DNA of 64,000 nucleotides from Arsukibacterium sp. MJ3 (lineage in GTDB: Bacteria; Pseudomonadota; Gammaproteobacteria; Enterobacterales; Alteromonadaceae). Under the pieces are notes generated by a model. It saw nothing but the letters and a program-made list of their open reading frames with translations, was not told the origin of the DNA and made no database searches. Location: NCBI RefSeq assembly GCF_000987765.1, contig NZ_LAHP01000018.1:1-64000 (forward strand). Direction: 5' to 3'. Below, in pieces: positions 1 through 8,170 of the stretch. Both the position numbers and the translations under genes were made by a program. Every line of letters begins with the position of its first letter. Position 1 is the stretch's first letter.

Positions 1-36
1 ATCGCTTCATAACCTTCTTTTTCGCCAAGTCTCTTT

Positions 37-783
37 TTACGCTAAGTGATCGGATTGGTCTAGTTTTCTCATCGATTCTCCTGCTAATTCTACGCGGTGA
101 CTGTTGTGTAATAGTCTATCAAGTAGTGCATCAGCAACCGTTGGATTTGAGATGAGTTTGTACCAATCGGTTGCTGGTATCTGGCTAGCGATGAGGGTAC
201 TGGCATTTTGATACCTGTCCTCCATCACATCGAGTAAATCGTTTGCCTGGCGGGCATTCAGTTTTTCCATGCCCCAGTCATCGAGTATCAGCAATTTCTT
301 TTTGGCAAGTTGCGCCAGCTGTTGGCGGTAACTGCCATCGGCATGACCGATGTTTAATTCATCGAGTAATTGCCCTAAGCGATAATATTTTACAGTATGG
401 TGTTGCTCGCAGGCTTGTTGACCCAGTGCGCAGGCAAGGTACGTTTTACCGCAGCCCGTGGCCCCGGTAATAATGATGTTGTGCGCATAATGCAGGTATT
501 GGCCGCTCAGTAATGTGGCGACTTTATCTTTGCGTAACCCTCGCTCCAGACGATAATCAAGCCGACTGGCATGCGCATCCAGTCGCATTTTAGCTTGGCT
601 CACTAAGCGCTTAATTTTAGTATTCTGACGACACAGTATTTCATGTTGAGCCAGTAATCCTAGACGCTCCTCGAAGCTCATGTCTTCATAAGTTGTGACG
701 CGTGATTGTTGCTGCTCTAACGCTTGGCAGAAGTACCCAAGGCGCAGCGAGCGCAGTTGTTCTTGCAATGCTGGTAAGTTCAT
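37..783 (-). CDS. istB: IS21-family helper ATPase IstB
   Basis: The 248-residue protein has the IstB/DnaC-like AAA+ layout: an N-terminal helical region, a Walker A motif GATGCGKT near residue 110 and a Walker B LLILDDWG near residue 168. IstB proteins stimulate and target the IstA transposase by binding DNA as ATP-dependent oligomers. It lies 9 bp downstream of istA on the same strand, the normal IS21 order. Length and motifs look intact, so the element may still be mobile, although its outer end on this side is beyond the window start. Confidence 0.96.
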   Translation of the reverse strand: MNLPALQEQLRSLRLGYFCQALEQQQSRVTTYEDMSFEERLGLLAQHEILCRQNTKIKRLVSQAKMRLDAHASRLDYRLERGLRKDKVATLLSGQYLHYAHNIIITGATGCGKTYLACALGQQACEQHHTVKYYRLGQLLDELNIGHADGSYRQQLAQLAKKKLLILDDWGMEKLNARQANDLLDVMEDRYQNASTLIASQIPATDWYKLISNPTVADALLDRLLHNSHRVELAGESMRKLDQSDHLA

Positions 784-792
784 TGTGTTTCC

Positions 793-2328
793 TTATTGGT
801 AGTAATGTTGTCCACGGATATTGTGGTGTGTCACAGGGGCGTCATCTTGCTCTGTGGTTGGTTTAAGGCCCTCTTTATGGTTGCTCAGTAAGTTCATCAC
901 GACGGTGCGATGCGGCCTTTCAAGTAGCAGGGCTTTTTGGCAGGCGGCTTCCAAGCGCGCGCTGCCGTATTGCTTGGATAGATGCAATATGGCTAAGCAG
1001 CTTTTAATGGATTGCTCAGGGTGTTTGCGGCTTTGGATATGCCACTCAACCACACCGCGTGCACCAACACCGATATTTTCAGCCCAGCTTAGTAAGCGTT
1101 CGGGGCCGAAGCGCTGCTTCACATGGCTATGTGGCATATGCTCTTTGAGCGTGGTGAAGCCGCCGTCCTTGTGCGTACGAGCATGCTGGGCCACCAACTG
1201 GTTGTGATGGTAAATGCAGACGATGTTGGCACTCGCTTCTAAGGTCACCGTATCGCCTACTAAGGCGTTGGGCACCGAGTAAGCATGCTTTTCAAACAAG
1301 ATGTGATAGTCAGGACCCACCTTGGCGCGTTTACTGTCAATGTACTCATAAGCATAAGCCGGTAAGCTAGCAAGAGCAGGCTTGTCTAACAGCTCGAACT
1401 GCTGTTTACGTGAGCCAGGATACATGCGCTGCTGTCGGTTGTTTAAGTCCTCCATCAATACGTTGATTTTGACGTTCAAGTCAGACAGGGTGTAAAACAT
1501 ATAATGGCGCAAGCGCATCAATATCCAGCGCTCCACTATTAGCACCGCGTTTTCTGCCTTGGATTTATCCTTTGGCCTGTAAGGCCTAGCGGGCATGATA
1601 GCAGTGCCGTAATGTCGGGCCATTTTGGCGTAATTTTCATTGAGCGTGGGGGCGTAAGGATGAGCTTTGGTTACTGCTGACTTTAAGTTGTCTGGTACCA
1701 GCAGGCGCGGCACACCGCCGATATAATTGAACGCGCGTACGTGCGCCATTATCCAGTCTTCTTGCTTTTGTGAGCGGCCTGCTTCGACATAGGTGTAATT
1801 CGTTGCCCCAAGCGTGGCGACGAAGATTTGCGCGTTGTACCTGATTTCACCGGTATCTGGACTGATGATGGGCACGGTTGGCCCGCAGTAATCGATGAAC
1901 AACTTATCGCCGGCAATATGATGCTGACGCATACTGCGCTTTTGCTTCTTAAGCCATAACTGGTAGTGCTCGCAGTATTGCGTGTAGCCATAGGCCGTTT
2001 GATTATCGTCCTGACAATATTCTTGCCACAGCAATAACTTCGTCATGCCTTTACGTTTAAGCTCCTCGGTCATTTTTGCAAAGCCAGGAAGTCGCTTTTT
2101 ACGTTTGGCGGTGACAGAAGTATAAAGTTTGCACTCAAGCTGCTTGTCGCTATAGCCGTCGGGCAACGGCCATGTCAAGTCACTGGATTGGAATCGCGTC
2201 AGGACTTCACTCACCGTGGCAGGACCAATGCTAAGGCATTTACCAATATCCCGATGACTTAATCCTGCATCGAATTTCAGACGCAGTACGTCTTTTATCT
2301 TTCTCATTTCAGTTCTCTTTCTAGGCAT
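793..2328 (-). CDS. istA: IS21-family transposase IstA
   Basis: The 511-residue protein starts with a helix-turn-helix (SHRDIGKCLSIGPATVSEVL, residues about 25-44). An rve/DDE integrase core follows, with candidate catalytic residues in FIDYCGP, in LLVPDNLKSAV and in KDKSKAENAVL (the Glu). The C-terminal beta-rich part is typical of IstA. IstA cuts and joins the element ends with IstB as helper. The start codon lies just inside the right-end repeat region. No frameshift or internal stop is seen, so the gene appears complete. Confidence 0.96.
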   Translation of the reverse strand: MPRKRTEMRKIKDVLRLKFDAGLSHRDIGKCLSIGPATVSEVLTRFQSSDLTWPLPDGYSDKQLECKLYTSVTAKRKKRLPGFAKMTEELKRKGMTKLLLWQEYCQDDNQTAYGYTQYCEHYQLWLKKQKRSMRQHHIAGDKLFIDYCGPTVPIISPDTGEIRYNAQIFVATLGATNYTYVEAGRSQKQEDWIMAHVRAFNYIGGVPRLLVPDNLKSAVTKAHPYAPTLNENYAKMARHYGTAIMPARPYRPKDKSKAENAVLIVERWILMRLRHYMFYTLSDLNVKINVLMEDLNNRQQRMYPGSRKQQFELLDKPALASLPAYAYEYIDSKRAKVGPDYHILFEKHAYSVPNALVGDTVTLEASANIVCIYHHNQLVAQHARTHKDGGFTTLKEHMPHSHVKQRFGPERLLSWAENIGVGARGVVEWHIQSRKHPEQSIKSCLAILHLSKQYGSARLEAACQKALLLERPHRTVVMNLLSNHKEGLKPTTEQDDAPVTHHNIRGQHYYQ

Positions 2329-2410
2329 GGCAGTGCAGTCCTTAACATTGACGTTAAGTCATAGCTTACCAATTGATCCCAATAGAAAAAGAAGGTTATT
2401 CCGGCATTCC

Positions 2411-2530
2411 GATCACTGGTTTCGGAAAACAGCTAAAACTGATCGGATAAAACCGAAAGGGGTGATCGCTTTAAACCGAAATCAGCGATCGGATTGAAAC
2501 GGAATGGGTGATCGGTTTCGACCGAAACAT
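2411..2530. repeat. GATC-centred periodic repeats in IS21 right end
   Basis: GATC occurs at 2411, 2441, 2464, 2487 and 2510, so the last four are exactly 23 bp apart. Each is followed after 7-10 bases by an A/C-rich block resembling AAACCGAAA (2450, 2474, 2497 and 2519 regions). IS21-family elements are known to carry multiple terminal repeats that bind IstA, and these are the natural candidates. They are degenerate, short, and adjoin a transposase gene, so they are not a CRISPR array. Confidence 0.7.
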
Positions 2531-2760
2531 GCAAACGCGAAGCATTCCGGCAAGAGCAACAAAGCGAAATCGTCAAACCTCGCTTTTATAAATTCAATTG
2601 GTACTAGCTTATTGGTTGGTTCAAATTCAGTTTCTTTGCAAAAAACTGCTTCTATATATTGTAATGCTTTATAAATCAATAGCTTGTGCTGTTGTTGATG
2701 CGGCTTGTTGTGCTACTATGCCCACAGGTTATCTGAACCTTTAAAAAGAGGTATTAGTGC

Positions 2761-3135
2761 ATGTTGAACAATAAAAGTTATTTTGATTGTGAAATGGTCA
2801 CGCCAGAAACTTGGCTGGTATTTCTGATTACTCCGCCTGCCGGTGTAGGGGAGCCTGTATATAAAATATTTTCGGGTTGGGATTTCCCAGAGGTCTGGCG
2901 GTTGTCATCAGGCGTTGCTGATCTAAGTGCCCTTAGAAATTTTGAAAGCTACTTTCTGTGGCAGCAGTCATCTGGCACGATTTACCAGCTAAAGAAAAAC
3001 AACCTGCCTAATTTCACTGAGTATGTTAGCGCCAAACTGGAACAAAAGGTCTTGATGCCAGCCAAAAGTTATGGCTTCACTGTACAGCAGCTGACAGCGC
3101 AAGACCTGGATATTGCGCTTAGCAAAGCCCGCTAA
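2761..3135 (+). CDS. hypothetical protein, 124 aa
   Basis: I do not recognise this protein. It is predicted soluble, without a signal peptide, and rich in aromatic residues (several Trp and Phe). A purine-rich AAAGAGG lies about 9 bases before the ATG, so translation is plausible. It stands alone between the IS21 element and the convergent end of the VWA/ExbB operon, inside the presumed tRNA-Arg island. It could be a passenger gene of the island. No function is proposed. Confidence 0.7.
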   Translation: MLNNKSYFDCEMVTPETWLVFLITPPAGVGEPVYKIFSGWDFPEVWRLSSGVADLSALRNFESYFLWQQSSGTIYQLKKNNLPNFTEYVSAKLEQKVLMPAKSYGFTVQQLTAQDLDIALSKAR

Positions 3136-3246
3136 GCAGGCTTAATTATTATTCTGCCAGAGATTTCTGAGCGATTTACAAAAGCAGACCCATGATCATA
3201 AGGTCTGTCGTGAAAATGATCTAATCTTGTTAGATGTTTATCTTAT

Positions 3247-4200
3247 TTAGAACGGTAACCCGACAAAAGCACCTCGGTTTCTTCTCGATAAAGCGTTCAT
3301 AAAAGCAGCAAACTGCTCTGCATTACCTCCTGATGGCCTGTAGAAACCAACACCATGAATACGGAATTTTGGATTTCCTTTTGCATCGGCATTTATGGTC
3401 GTTATTTGTATGACTATCGAGTCCAGGTCACGACGCCCGTAATCATCTCCAAAGACATATAAGCTAACCTTTTCGCGGGTCTTACCATATAAATCTAAAG
3501 CTCGCAAAATGCCCACCTCTGGTGCACTTCCGCCCCCGGTAAATTTTTTCATTCTGTCCATCGCTCGCTGGCGCATACTTACTGTATCGCTTAACCATTT
3601 ACCTTCTTGTCCGGCATATAAAAAAGTGCCATCAGCAGCAATAATCTGAAATCCCTTCATTTTGGGGTGGTTAATTAAAATATCATCAACCACTGAAATA
3701 ACTTGCGTCCATTTCGCACCTGAAGCCATTGAACCCGAGTTATCAATAACAAAAACCACATAATCTGCATCAGTAGGGATACCACCTACATCTTCTGACG
3801 GTGTATTGGTCGATTTCGGGACATTCAGCATTGCAGTGGCTTGGCGTATTTCGTTGCGCATAGAACTTGCCTTGTCCTGCAGTTGCTGCAAAGTTTGTTG
3901 TGCTCGGGGAACCGAGGATTCGAGCGCTTTTAACTGCTGTGTTGCGGTGGAAGATCTCGCCTGCGCTTGTTTAAGTTCCAGTTGTTTGTCCGATAAAGCA
4001 CCGCTTAATAATTCAATACTCAGTTGTGCGGCCAGTACCTGATCAACCAAAGTGCTAAGATTATTTGGGCCAGCTTGTGTATCTGTCTCTCCGTTTTTAG
4101 CTAACAATACCAATAAAACCACTGCCCCAAATGCGCAGGATATGATGTCTAAAAAAGATAAATTGAAAATTTCTACAGGAGCTCTTTTTATTCGTCGCAT
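3247..4200 (-). CDS. membrane-anchored VWA protein with ExbD-like TM (paralogue 2)
   Basis: The start is placed at 4200, not at the upstream ATG at 4260: the stop of the preceding gene overlaps this ATG (TAATG) and AGGAG sits 10 bases upstream. The 317-residue product has a short basic N-terminus and one TM segment (about 12-34, FNLSFLDIISC...) with Asp18 near its start. A coiled coil spans about 50-125. A VWA domain follows, with MIDAS motif DNSGS (153-157), a TGGGSAPE loop (221-228) and GDDYG (251-255). The N-terminus resembles the ExbD/TolR pattern N-x-[ST]-x-[FI]-[ILV]-D-V. It is the last gene of the operon. VWA domains bind protein or peptide ligands through a metal ion; the ligand is unknown. 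Confidence 0.88.
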   Translation of the reverse strand: MRRIKRAPVEIFNLSFLDIISCAFGAVVLLVLLAKNGETDTQAGPNNLSTLVDQVLAAQLSIELLSGALSDKQLELKQAQARSSTATQQLKALESSVPRAQQTLQQLQDKASSMRNEIRQATAMLNVPKSTNTPSEDVGGIPTDADYVVFVIDNSGSMASGAKWTQVISVVDDILINHPKMKGFQIIAADGTFLYAGQEGKWLSDTVSMRQRAMDRMKKFTGGGSAPEVGILRALDLYGKTREKVSLYVFGDDYGRRDLDSIVIQITTINADAKGNPKFRIHGVGFYRPSGGNAEQFAAFMNALSRRNRGAFVGLPF

Positions 4201-5258
4201 TATGGCCATTCTCCTGCTGGTGCTAAAAATGTACCTTGCGTTACTTGCGTCCATCTCCAATACATAGAAGCTGCATAAGGATCACCCTCGAGAGGCAATA
4301 AAATGACATTTATCCGTAAGCCATGGCCAGCACGTTTTATCGTTTCAATAAGCAACTCCTGGCGACACTGCGATGATATGGTTTTTTTTGTTGTTAGCAG
4401 GCCTTTGCAACGCGCTCCTAATCCATCGCCTAGTGTAGGCAAGCCGTCAGTGACAATGTAAACATCGGTAATATTAGGGTGGACCTCACGAAGTTTCTCT
4501 AAACCTACTTGTAAATTTGTGCCACCGCTGGGGATCAGTTTACCTATGTCTCTAACTATTGCGCTCATAGAGTCTGATACTCTGGGCGAGCTGGCAGCTC
4601 TATTGCCCATTACCAATGCGTTATCAGAAAAAGCGATAACACTAATCTTCGAATTTTGTGGGGCTCTAGCAATCAACCATTGTGCAGTGCGCTTTGTGCG
4701 CAGCCATTTACGTTGTGATACTTTTTGACCATCTTGCATAGCCGTTAATTGCAAGATTTCCAACAAATTGTAACCCATCATTGATGCAGATTTGTCCAGC
4801 AGAATACCAATTTCTTTGCCTTCCACTTTCATGCCTGTTATGTAGTTTTGTTGGCCGGTTCCACTTAATTGCACATTGGCATCAGGCACCGGTAAGCTGG
4901 CGATAGCCGCAATCTGCTTTTCTAAATCAGCCACAACTGCGATCTCGGTAGAGATTTGCTGTAACAACTTACTTTGCTCGCCACTGGTGTCTGCTTGTGA
5001 AGTTTGAGAATCTTGCTGGGTCCAGGTCTCCATAGCAATCTTATCGTTAATTTCATCAATTGATTTTTGCAGTTGTTCTTGTTGGCTTTCTGCTGCATTT
5101 AATTCCTGTTGCAGCTGGTTAGTCTCATCGGTAGGCTCAGGCATAAATGCATGAAAATCGACTAGAATAAAAATCAGGATAATCGCTCCTAACCCACAGG
5201 CCATTACATCTAAAAAAGACATATTAAAACCGTCTTCAGGGCGGCGTTTCAATCTCAT
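4200..5258 (-). CDS. membrane-anchored VWA protein with ExbD-like TM (paralogue 1)
   Basis: This 352-residue protein has one TM segment (about 11-35, FNMSFLDVMACGLGAIIL) with Asp17. A Gln/Glu-rich coiled coil follows (about 45-120), then a VWA domain from about 148. All MIDAS elements are visible: DKSAS (155-159), SGGTNL with Thr247, and TDG with Asp271. The TM segment aligns residue by residue with that of the downstream paralogue (FNxSFLDxxxCxxGA). The ExbB-like gene ends 9 bp upstream. I infer that the TM aspartate is the ion-carrying residue of a stator with the ExbB-like subunit and that the VWA domain lies in the periplasm. No strong ribosome site is visible, so translation is probably coupled. 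Confidence 0.9.
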   Translation of the reverse strand: MRLKRRPEDGFNMSFLDVMACGLGAIILIFILVDFHAFMPEPTDETNQLQQELNAAESQQEQLQKSIDEINDKIAMETWTQQDSQTSQADTSGEQSKLLQQISTEIAVVADLEKQIAAIASLPVPDANVQLSGTGQQNYITGMKVEGKEIGILLDKSASMMGYNLLEILQLTAMQDGQKVSQRKWLRTKRTAQWLIARAPQNSKISVIAFSDNALVMGNRAASSPRVSDSMSAIVRDIGKLIPSGGTNLQVGLEKLREVHPNITDVYIVTDGLPTLGDGLGARCKGLLTTKKTISSQCRQELLIETIKRAGHGLRINVILLPLEGDPYAASMYWRWTQVTQGTFLAPAGEWP

Positions 5259-5267
5259 ATCATTTAA

Positions 5268-6041
5268 TCAGTTGTGTAAATGTGATAACAAATGCTTCTC
5301 ACACGACTGCTGTGTATTAAGCACCATAGTATCTTGTAGGTTATTAAGCATGTGCATAAATAGCATTAACAACAGCGAAATAAACAAGGCCACCAAAGTT
5401 GAATTAAAGGCTACACCCAAAGAAGACGTCATTCCGGCAATATCACCGGCTAGAGCTTGATCGGCTTGTGCTAGTGCTTGCCCGATCCCGCGTACTGTCC
5501 CAACAAACCCAATACTAGGAATAGCCCAAATAATATATCTGATCATCGTATTGCCATTTTCAAGCTGAGCAGCAAGGCTCTCAACTGATGACTCAATTAC
5601 ATCAGCAGCGTGCTGAATGTTTCCGGTATTTTTAAAGCGACGCAGACAATTAACCCAGGTTTTAAGAACTGGATTTTCCTTGTGTTTACTCTCTTCAAAT
5701 ATGCTTAGGGCATTATCAATATCGAGCGGTGCACTTTTGTCTAACTTTTGAAGGAAATCCATATCGGAAAGTGCCAATTCTTTGAACCACAAATGTCGTA
5801 CTTTATATCCAATCAGAAACAAACAAAAAAACATCAAGGAAAAACAAACTTGCTGTTCTACATCTTTTAAAATCACCCATATAGAGAAGAGGGCACTACT
5901 ACCAGCGCTTTCCATTACTGCGCTTGCCGCGGGGTGGATAACACCTGCATAAAATATATGCACAATGGTAAAGCAGGCAATTAACACCAGTAGACTGGTA
6001 ATGGGTTGAGGATTCATACCCGCAGAGTGCTGTTTATTCAT
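5268..6041 (-). CDS. MotA/TolQ/ExbB-family proton channel protein
   Basis: The 257-residue protein has four predicted TM helices: about 13-37, 64-83, 166-186 and 206-230, with a cytoplasmic loop between the second and third. The signature WAIPSIGFVGTVRGIGQAL (third TM), followed by DIAGMTSSLGVAFNSTLVAL, is the family pattern in which TM3 and TM4 line the channel. MotA/ExbB proteins form pentamers around a dimer of single-TM partners. The next two genes encode single-TM proteins with the expected aspartate, which supports a stator assignment. There is no TonB or Tol gene nearby, so it is unlikely to be the housekeeping TolQ or ExbB. Confidence 0.9.
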   Translation of the reverse strand: MNKQHSAGMNPQPITSLLVLIACFTIVHIFYAGVIHPAASAVMESAGSSALFSIWVILKDVEQQVCFSLMFFCLFLIGYKVRHLWFKELALSDMDFLQKLDKSAPLDIDNALSIFEESKHKENPVLKTWVNCLRRFKNTGNIQHAADVIESSVESLAAQLENGNTMIRYIIWAIPSIGFVGTVRGIGQALAQADQALAGDIAGMTSSLGVAFNSTLVALFISLLLMLFMHMLNNLQDTMVLNTQQSCEKHLLSHLHN

Positions 6042-6058
6042 TTTATATTTATCCGCTT

Positions 6059-6169
6059 TTATATATTAATTGGAAAATCTTGTGGGGCGTCCAGCGACAC
6101 AAAATATGCAGTAGCTGAACCTGCTAACATCAGCAACACTAGCGCGAACGCGATGTGTTTTTTTTTCAT
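6059..6169 (-). CDS. 36-residue membrane or secreted peptide
   Basis: A short reading frame fills the gap between the PEGA/FGE gene and the ExbB-like gene. The peptide begins MKKKHIAFALVLLMLAGSAT, then an alanine, an aromatic pair and a short acidic tail ending in FPINI. It therefore has a positively charged N-terminus and one hydrophobic segment, possibly with an AxA-type signal peptidase site. AAAGGA lies 8 bases before the ATG, and gene spacing (12 bp before, 17 bp after) fits the operon. It could be a small subunit of the complex or a short exported peptide. Supported by sequence layout only. Confidence 0.65.
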   Translation of the reverse strand: MKKKHIAFALVLLMLAGSATAYFVSLDAPQDFPINI

Positions 6170-6181
6170 CTGTGTATTCCT

Positions 6182-8158
6182 TTAGTTAAAGCGAGCAATT
6201 CTAAAGCCAATGTCATCTTCTGGGCCACTGCCTTCGGAACGCATACTGGATCTCAATTCTTTTAAGCGTCCGGTTTTAAATGATGCCCCTTTGACAACGT
6301 GCCCTTGGCCACTACTAACGCCCATATAATCAACATGCACATGTTCAGTGTTTGGCACAGTCAGAGCATAATAGTCATGCACCCATTCCCGTACATTGCC
6401 ATCTAAGTCAAAAAAACCGGCTCGATCAGCTTTAAAGCTACCAACTGGCGCTTTACCGGCAAAGCCGTCCTGATAATCACGGAAAATAAACGTTTGCTGA
6501 CCCTGTAGAGATTTATCTGCAAAATTACCTTGGTTGGTGCGAAGCCGGTCTTCATTACCCCAAACATAACTTGTCCTGGTTGAGCGACCATTATGTTTAG
6601 CGATGAATTCCCATTCGGCCTCTGTTAATAAGCGATAGCCTTGACTGTCAGGGCTAATACCACTAACCTGGTTACCTTGAACAATATAAAAAGGGGTTAG
6701 CCCTTCTTTTTCACTTAACCAGTTTGTGAAGTTTACTGCTTCTAACCAAGATACCTGTGTAACGGGTAATTTTGTCGCTGTAGTTTTACCTGTGAATGCC
6801 GCAAACTGTGCTTCGGTAACTTCATGCTTGGATACCCAGATACTGCGAGTGAAATCTACCTTAATCTGGTGCTCGTTCCTGATGCGACCTTGCTCATTCG
6901 GTGGTGAGCCCATAGTGAAGCTTCTTGGTTGTATACCAATAAAACTAAAGCCCAATGTTTCCGCAAATAATGGCTTACCTTCAAGACGGCGTGCGGCAAA
7001 CTCTGTTAGCATTTCTGCCTTTACAGTCTTCAGGCCTTTTGCGCGGGGTGTAACAGTGCGACTGACAGAGCGATAACCTGGTTTTTTAAACTCAATTTTT
7101 TGTGACACTGTTTGCAGTGGCAGCTTTAGTGGGGTTTTACCCTGCTGTACCCCGTTAATAAATACCTCAGTGATTTCATTGGCAGTAAACTCTACCAAGC
7201 CCGATTCGGGTTTCAATTGCCAATTCAAGGAGCGTTGCTCGCCAGCTTGAAGAGTAAGGCGTTCGGTCTTGGGCAAGTAACCCGCTTTCTCATAACGCAC
7301 CGTGTACGATTTACCTGCATCGAGACTTAACGGGCTCTGTGTGGGCTTACCATTTACCATTAAGACACCATCAGCGGGAGAAGCTGTAACAAGCAACTTT
7401 GCTTGCACAGGTTGCAGAAAATAGTTTCGCTCTTGTAATGGCTGTTGGTAGGTCAACGCTATAGTATCGTTTATAGGCTCATATCCCGTTAGATTAATTT
7501 CTACAGCGTAAACACCGCCTGGCTTTGACAAACTATGAGGCGTTTGGCCAATTTTTCTCCCATCAATCAGAATGGCTGCTCCTGCAGGGCGGGATGTTAA
7601 CACCAAGTTACCCTCTACTGAGATCAACGTCATTGTTTCTGTAATTTCATCGCCTGCTGCAGCTTCAACAAAAATACTGGCAGGTTGATAAGCTGGATGG
7701 TCTGCTTTAATTTGATAATTACCAGGCTTAAGCTGATGACTTAAGGTATCGCTTTGGCTGACTATTTGATCGTTTATGCTCCAGTTGATATCCGCTATCT
7801 GTGGAATAGTACTAACATTTACAGTGGCAGGCAGTGGGTCAAGTGTCACGCTCATATTGGTATCTTGGCTAGCCACAACCGACACATCTTTGGTCTCAAA
7901 TTTACTGGCGCTAACTTTTATTCGAGCCTGTGAGCCAACTAGATAAAAGGTATTGTCTATGAAAAAGCCAACGCCTGAGTCTACTGAAAACTGTTGTGTT
8001 TGCTCAGCTTCAGCCGGATAAACCTTGACGGTAAATCCCTTAGTCAGAAATAACCAGCTTAAATACACTGCTAGCAGTGCAAAAAGTGGTACCGCCACAA
8101 GCACTTGCCAGTAACGTTTTTTTATTCCTTGCTCTAAGGCATCATCAATTTGACTCAC
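6182..8158 (-). CDS. PEGA-repeat protein with C-terminal FGE/sulfatase-modifying-like domain
   Basis: This 658-residue protein starts at GTG with AGGAG 6 bases upstream. A TM segment lies at about 18-36. At least three PEGA-type repeats follow (about 184-236, 254-303 and 318-369; hallmarks VxINGxxxGxTPL and GY). A formylglycine-generating-enzyme-like domain fills about 400-658, with FTMGSPP, EVTEAQF, YRLLTEAEWEF, DLDGNVREWV and a C-terminal GFRIAR. There is no cysteine anywhere, so the Cys pair used by true FGEs is absent and the usual C-terminal R-G-G-S-W motif reads VKGASF. It is therefore probably a binding or structural module, as in other non-catalytic members of this fold. PEGA domains often mediate envelope surface contacts. 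Confidence 0.88.
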   Translation of the reverse strand: MSQIDDALEQGIKKRYWQVLVAVPLFALLAVYLSWLFLTKGFTVKVYPAEAEQTQQFSVDSGVGFFIDNTFYLVGSQARIKVSASKFETKDVSVVASQDTNMSVTLDPLPATVNVSTIPQIADINWSINDQIVSQSDTLSHQLKPGNYQIKADHPAYQPASIFVEAAAGDEITETMTLISVEGNLVLTSRPAGAAILIDGRKIGQTPHSLSKPGGVYAVEINLTGYEPINDTIALTYQQPLQERNYFLQPVQAKLLVTASPADGVLMVNGKPTQSPLSLDAGKSYTVRYEKAGYLPKTERLTLQAGEQRSLNWQLKPESGLVEFTANEITEVFINGVQQGKTPLKLPLQTVSQKIEFKKPGYRSVSRTVTPRAKGLKTVKAEMLTEFAARRLEGKPLFAETLGFSFIGIQPRSFTMGSPPNEQGRIRNEHQIKVDFTRSIWVSKHEVTEAQFAAFTGKTTATKLPVTQVSWLEAVNFTNWLSEKEGLTPFYIVQGNQVSGISPDSQGYRLLTEAEWEFIAKHNGRSTRTSYVWGNEDRLRTNQGNFADKSLQGQQTFIFRDYQDGFAGKAPVGSFKADRAGFFDLDGNVREWVHDYYALTVPNTEHVHVDYMGVSSGQGHVVKGASFKTGRLKELRSSMRSEGSGPEDDIGFRIARFN

Positions 8159-8170
8159 ACTTTGCTCCTG

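Larger units (their letters stand above)
1..2535 (-). mobile_element. IS21-family insertion sequence, left end outside the window
   Basis: istA and istB are flanked by matching outward-reading sequences. A 15-bp string at 9-23 (ATAACCTTCTTTTTC) is the exact reverse complement of 2385-2399. Beyond 2399 the right end carries a series of GATC-centred repeats up to about 2530. The left copy is only 8 bp from the window edge, so the corresponding outer part lies outside. The exact outer terminus (TG...CA) and the target duplication cannot be fixed from this window; the right boundary given is approximate. Confidence 0.8.

Noticed and set aside
821..1207. 128-residue plus-strand frame inside istA
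   Set aside because: It is antisense to an intact IstA with a clear DDE pattern; Cys/Arg/Ser-rich shadow composition.
2411..2530. Possible CRISPR array
   Set aside because: Repeats are short and degenerate, with no 25-40-base unique spacers, and lie in an IS end; no cas genes nearby.
2482..2679. 65-residue minus-strand frame ending in the IS21 right end
   Set aside because: Its C-terminal part is the IS repeat region and it has no recognisable family; could be a gene cut by the IS, but not supportable.
3247..6041. Zorya, Tol-Pal or TonB-ExbBD system
   Set aside because: There is an ExbB/MotA-type protein, but no ZorC/ZorD helicase, TolA/TolB/Pal or TonB, and the single-TM partners carry VWA instead of OmpA or ExbD domains.
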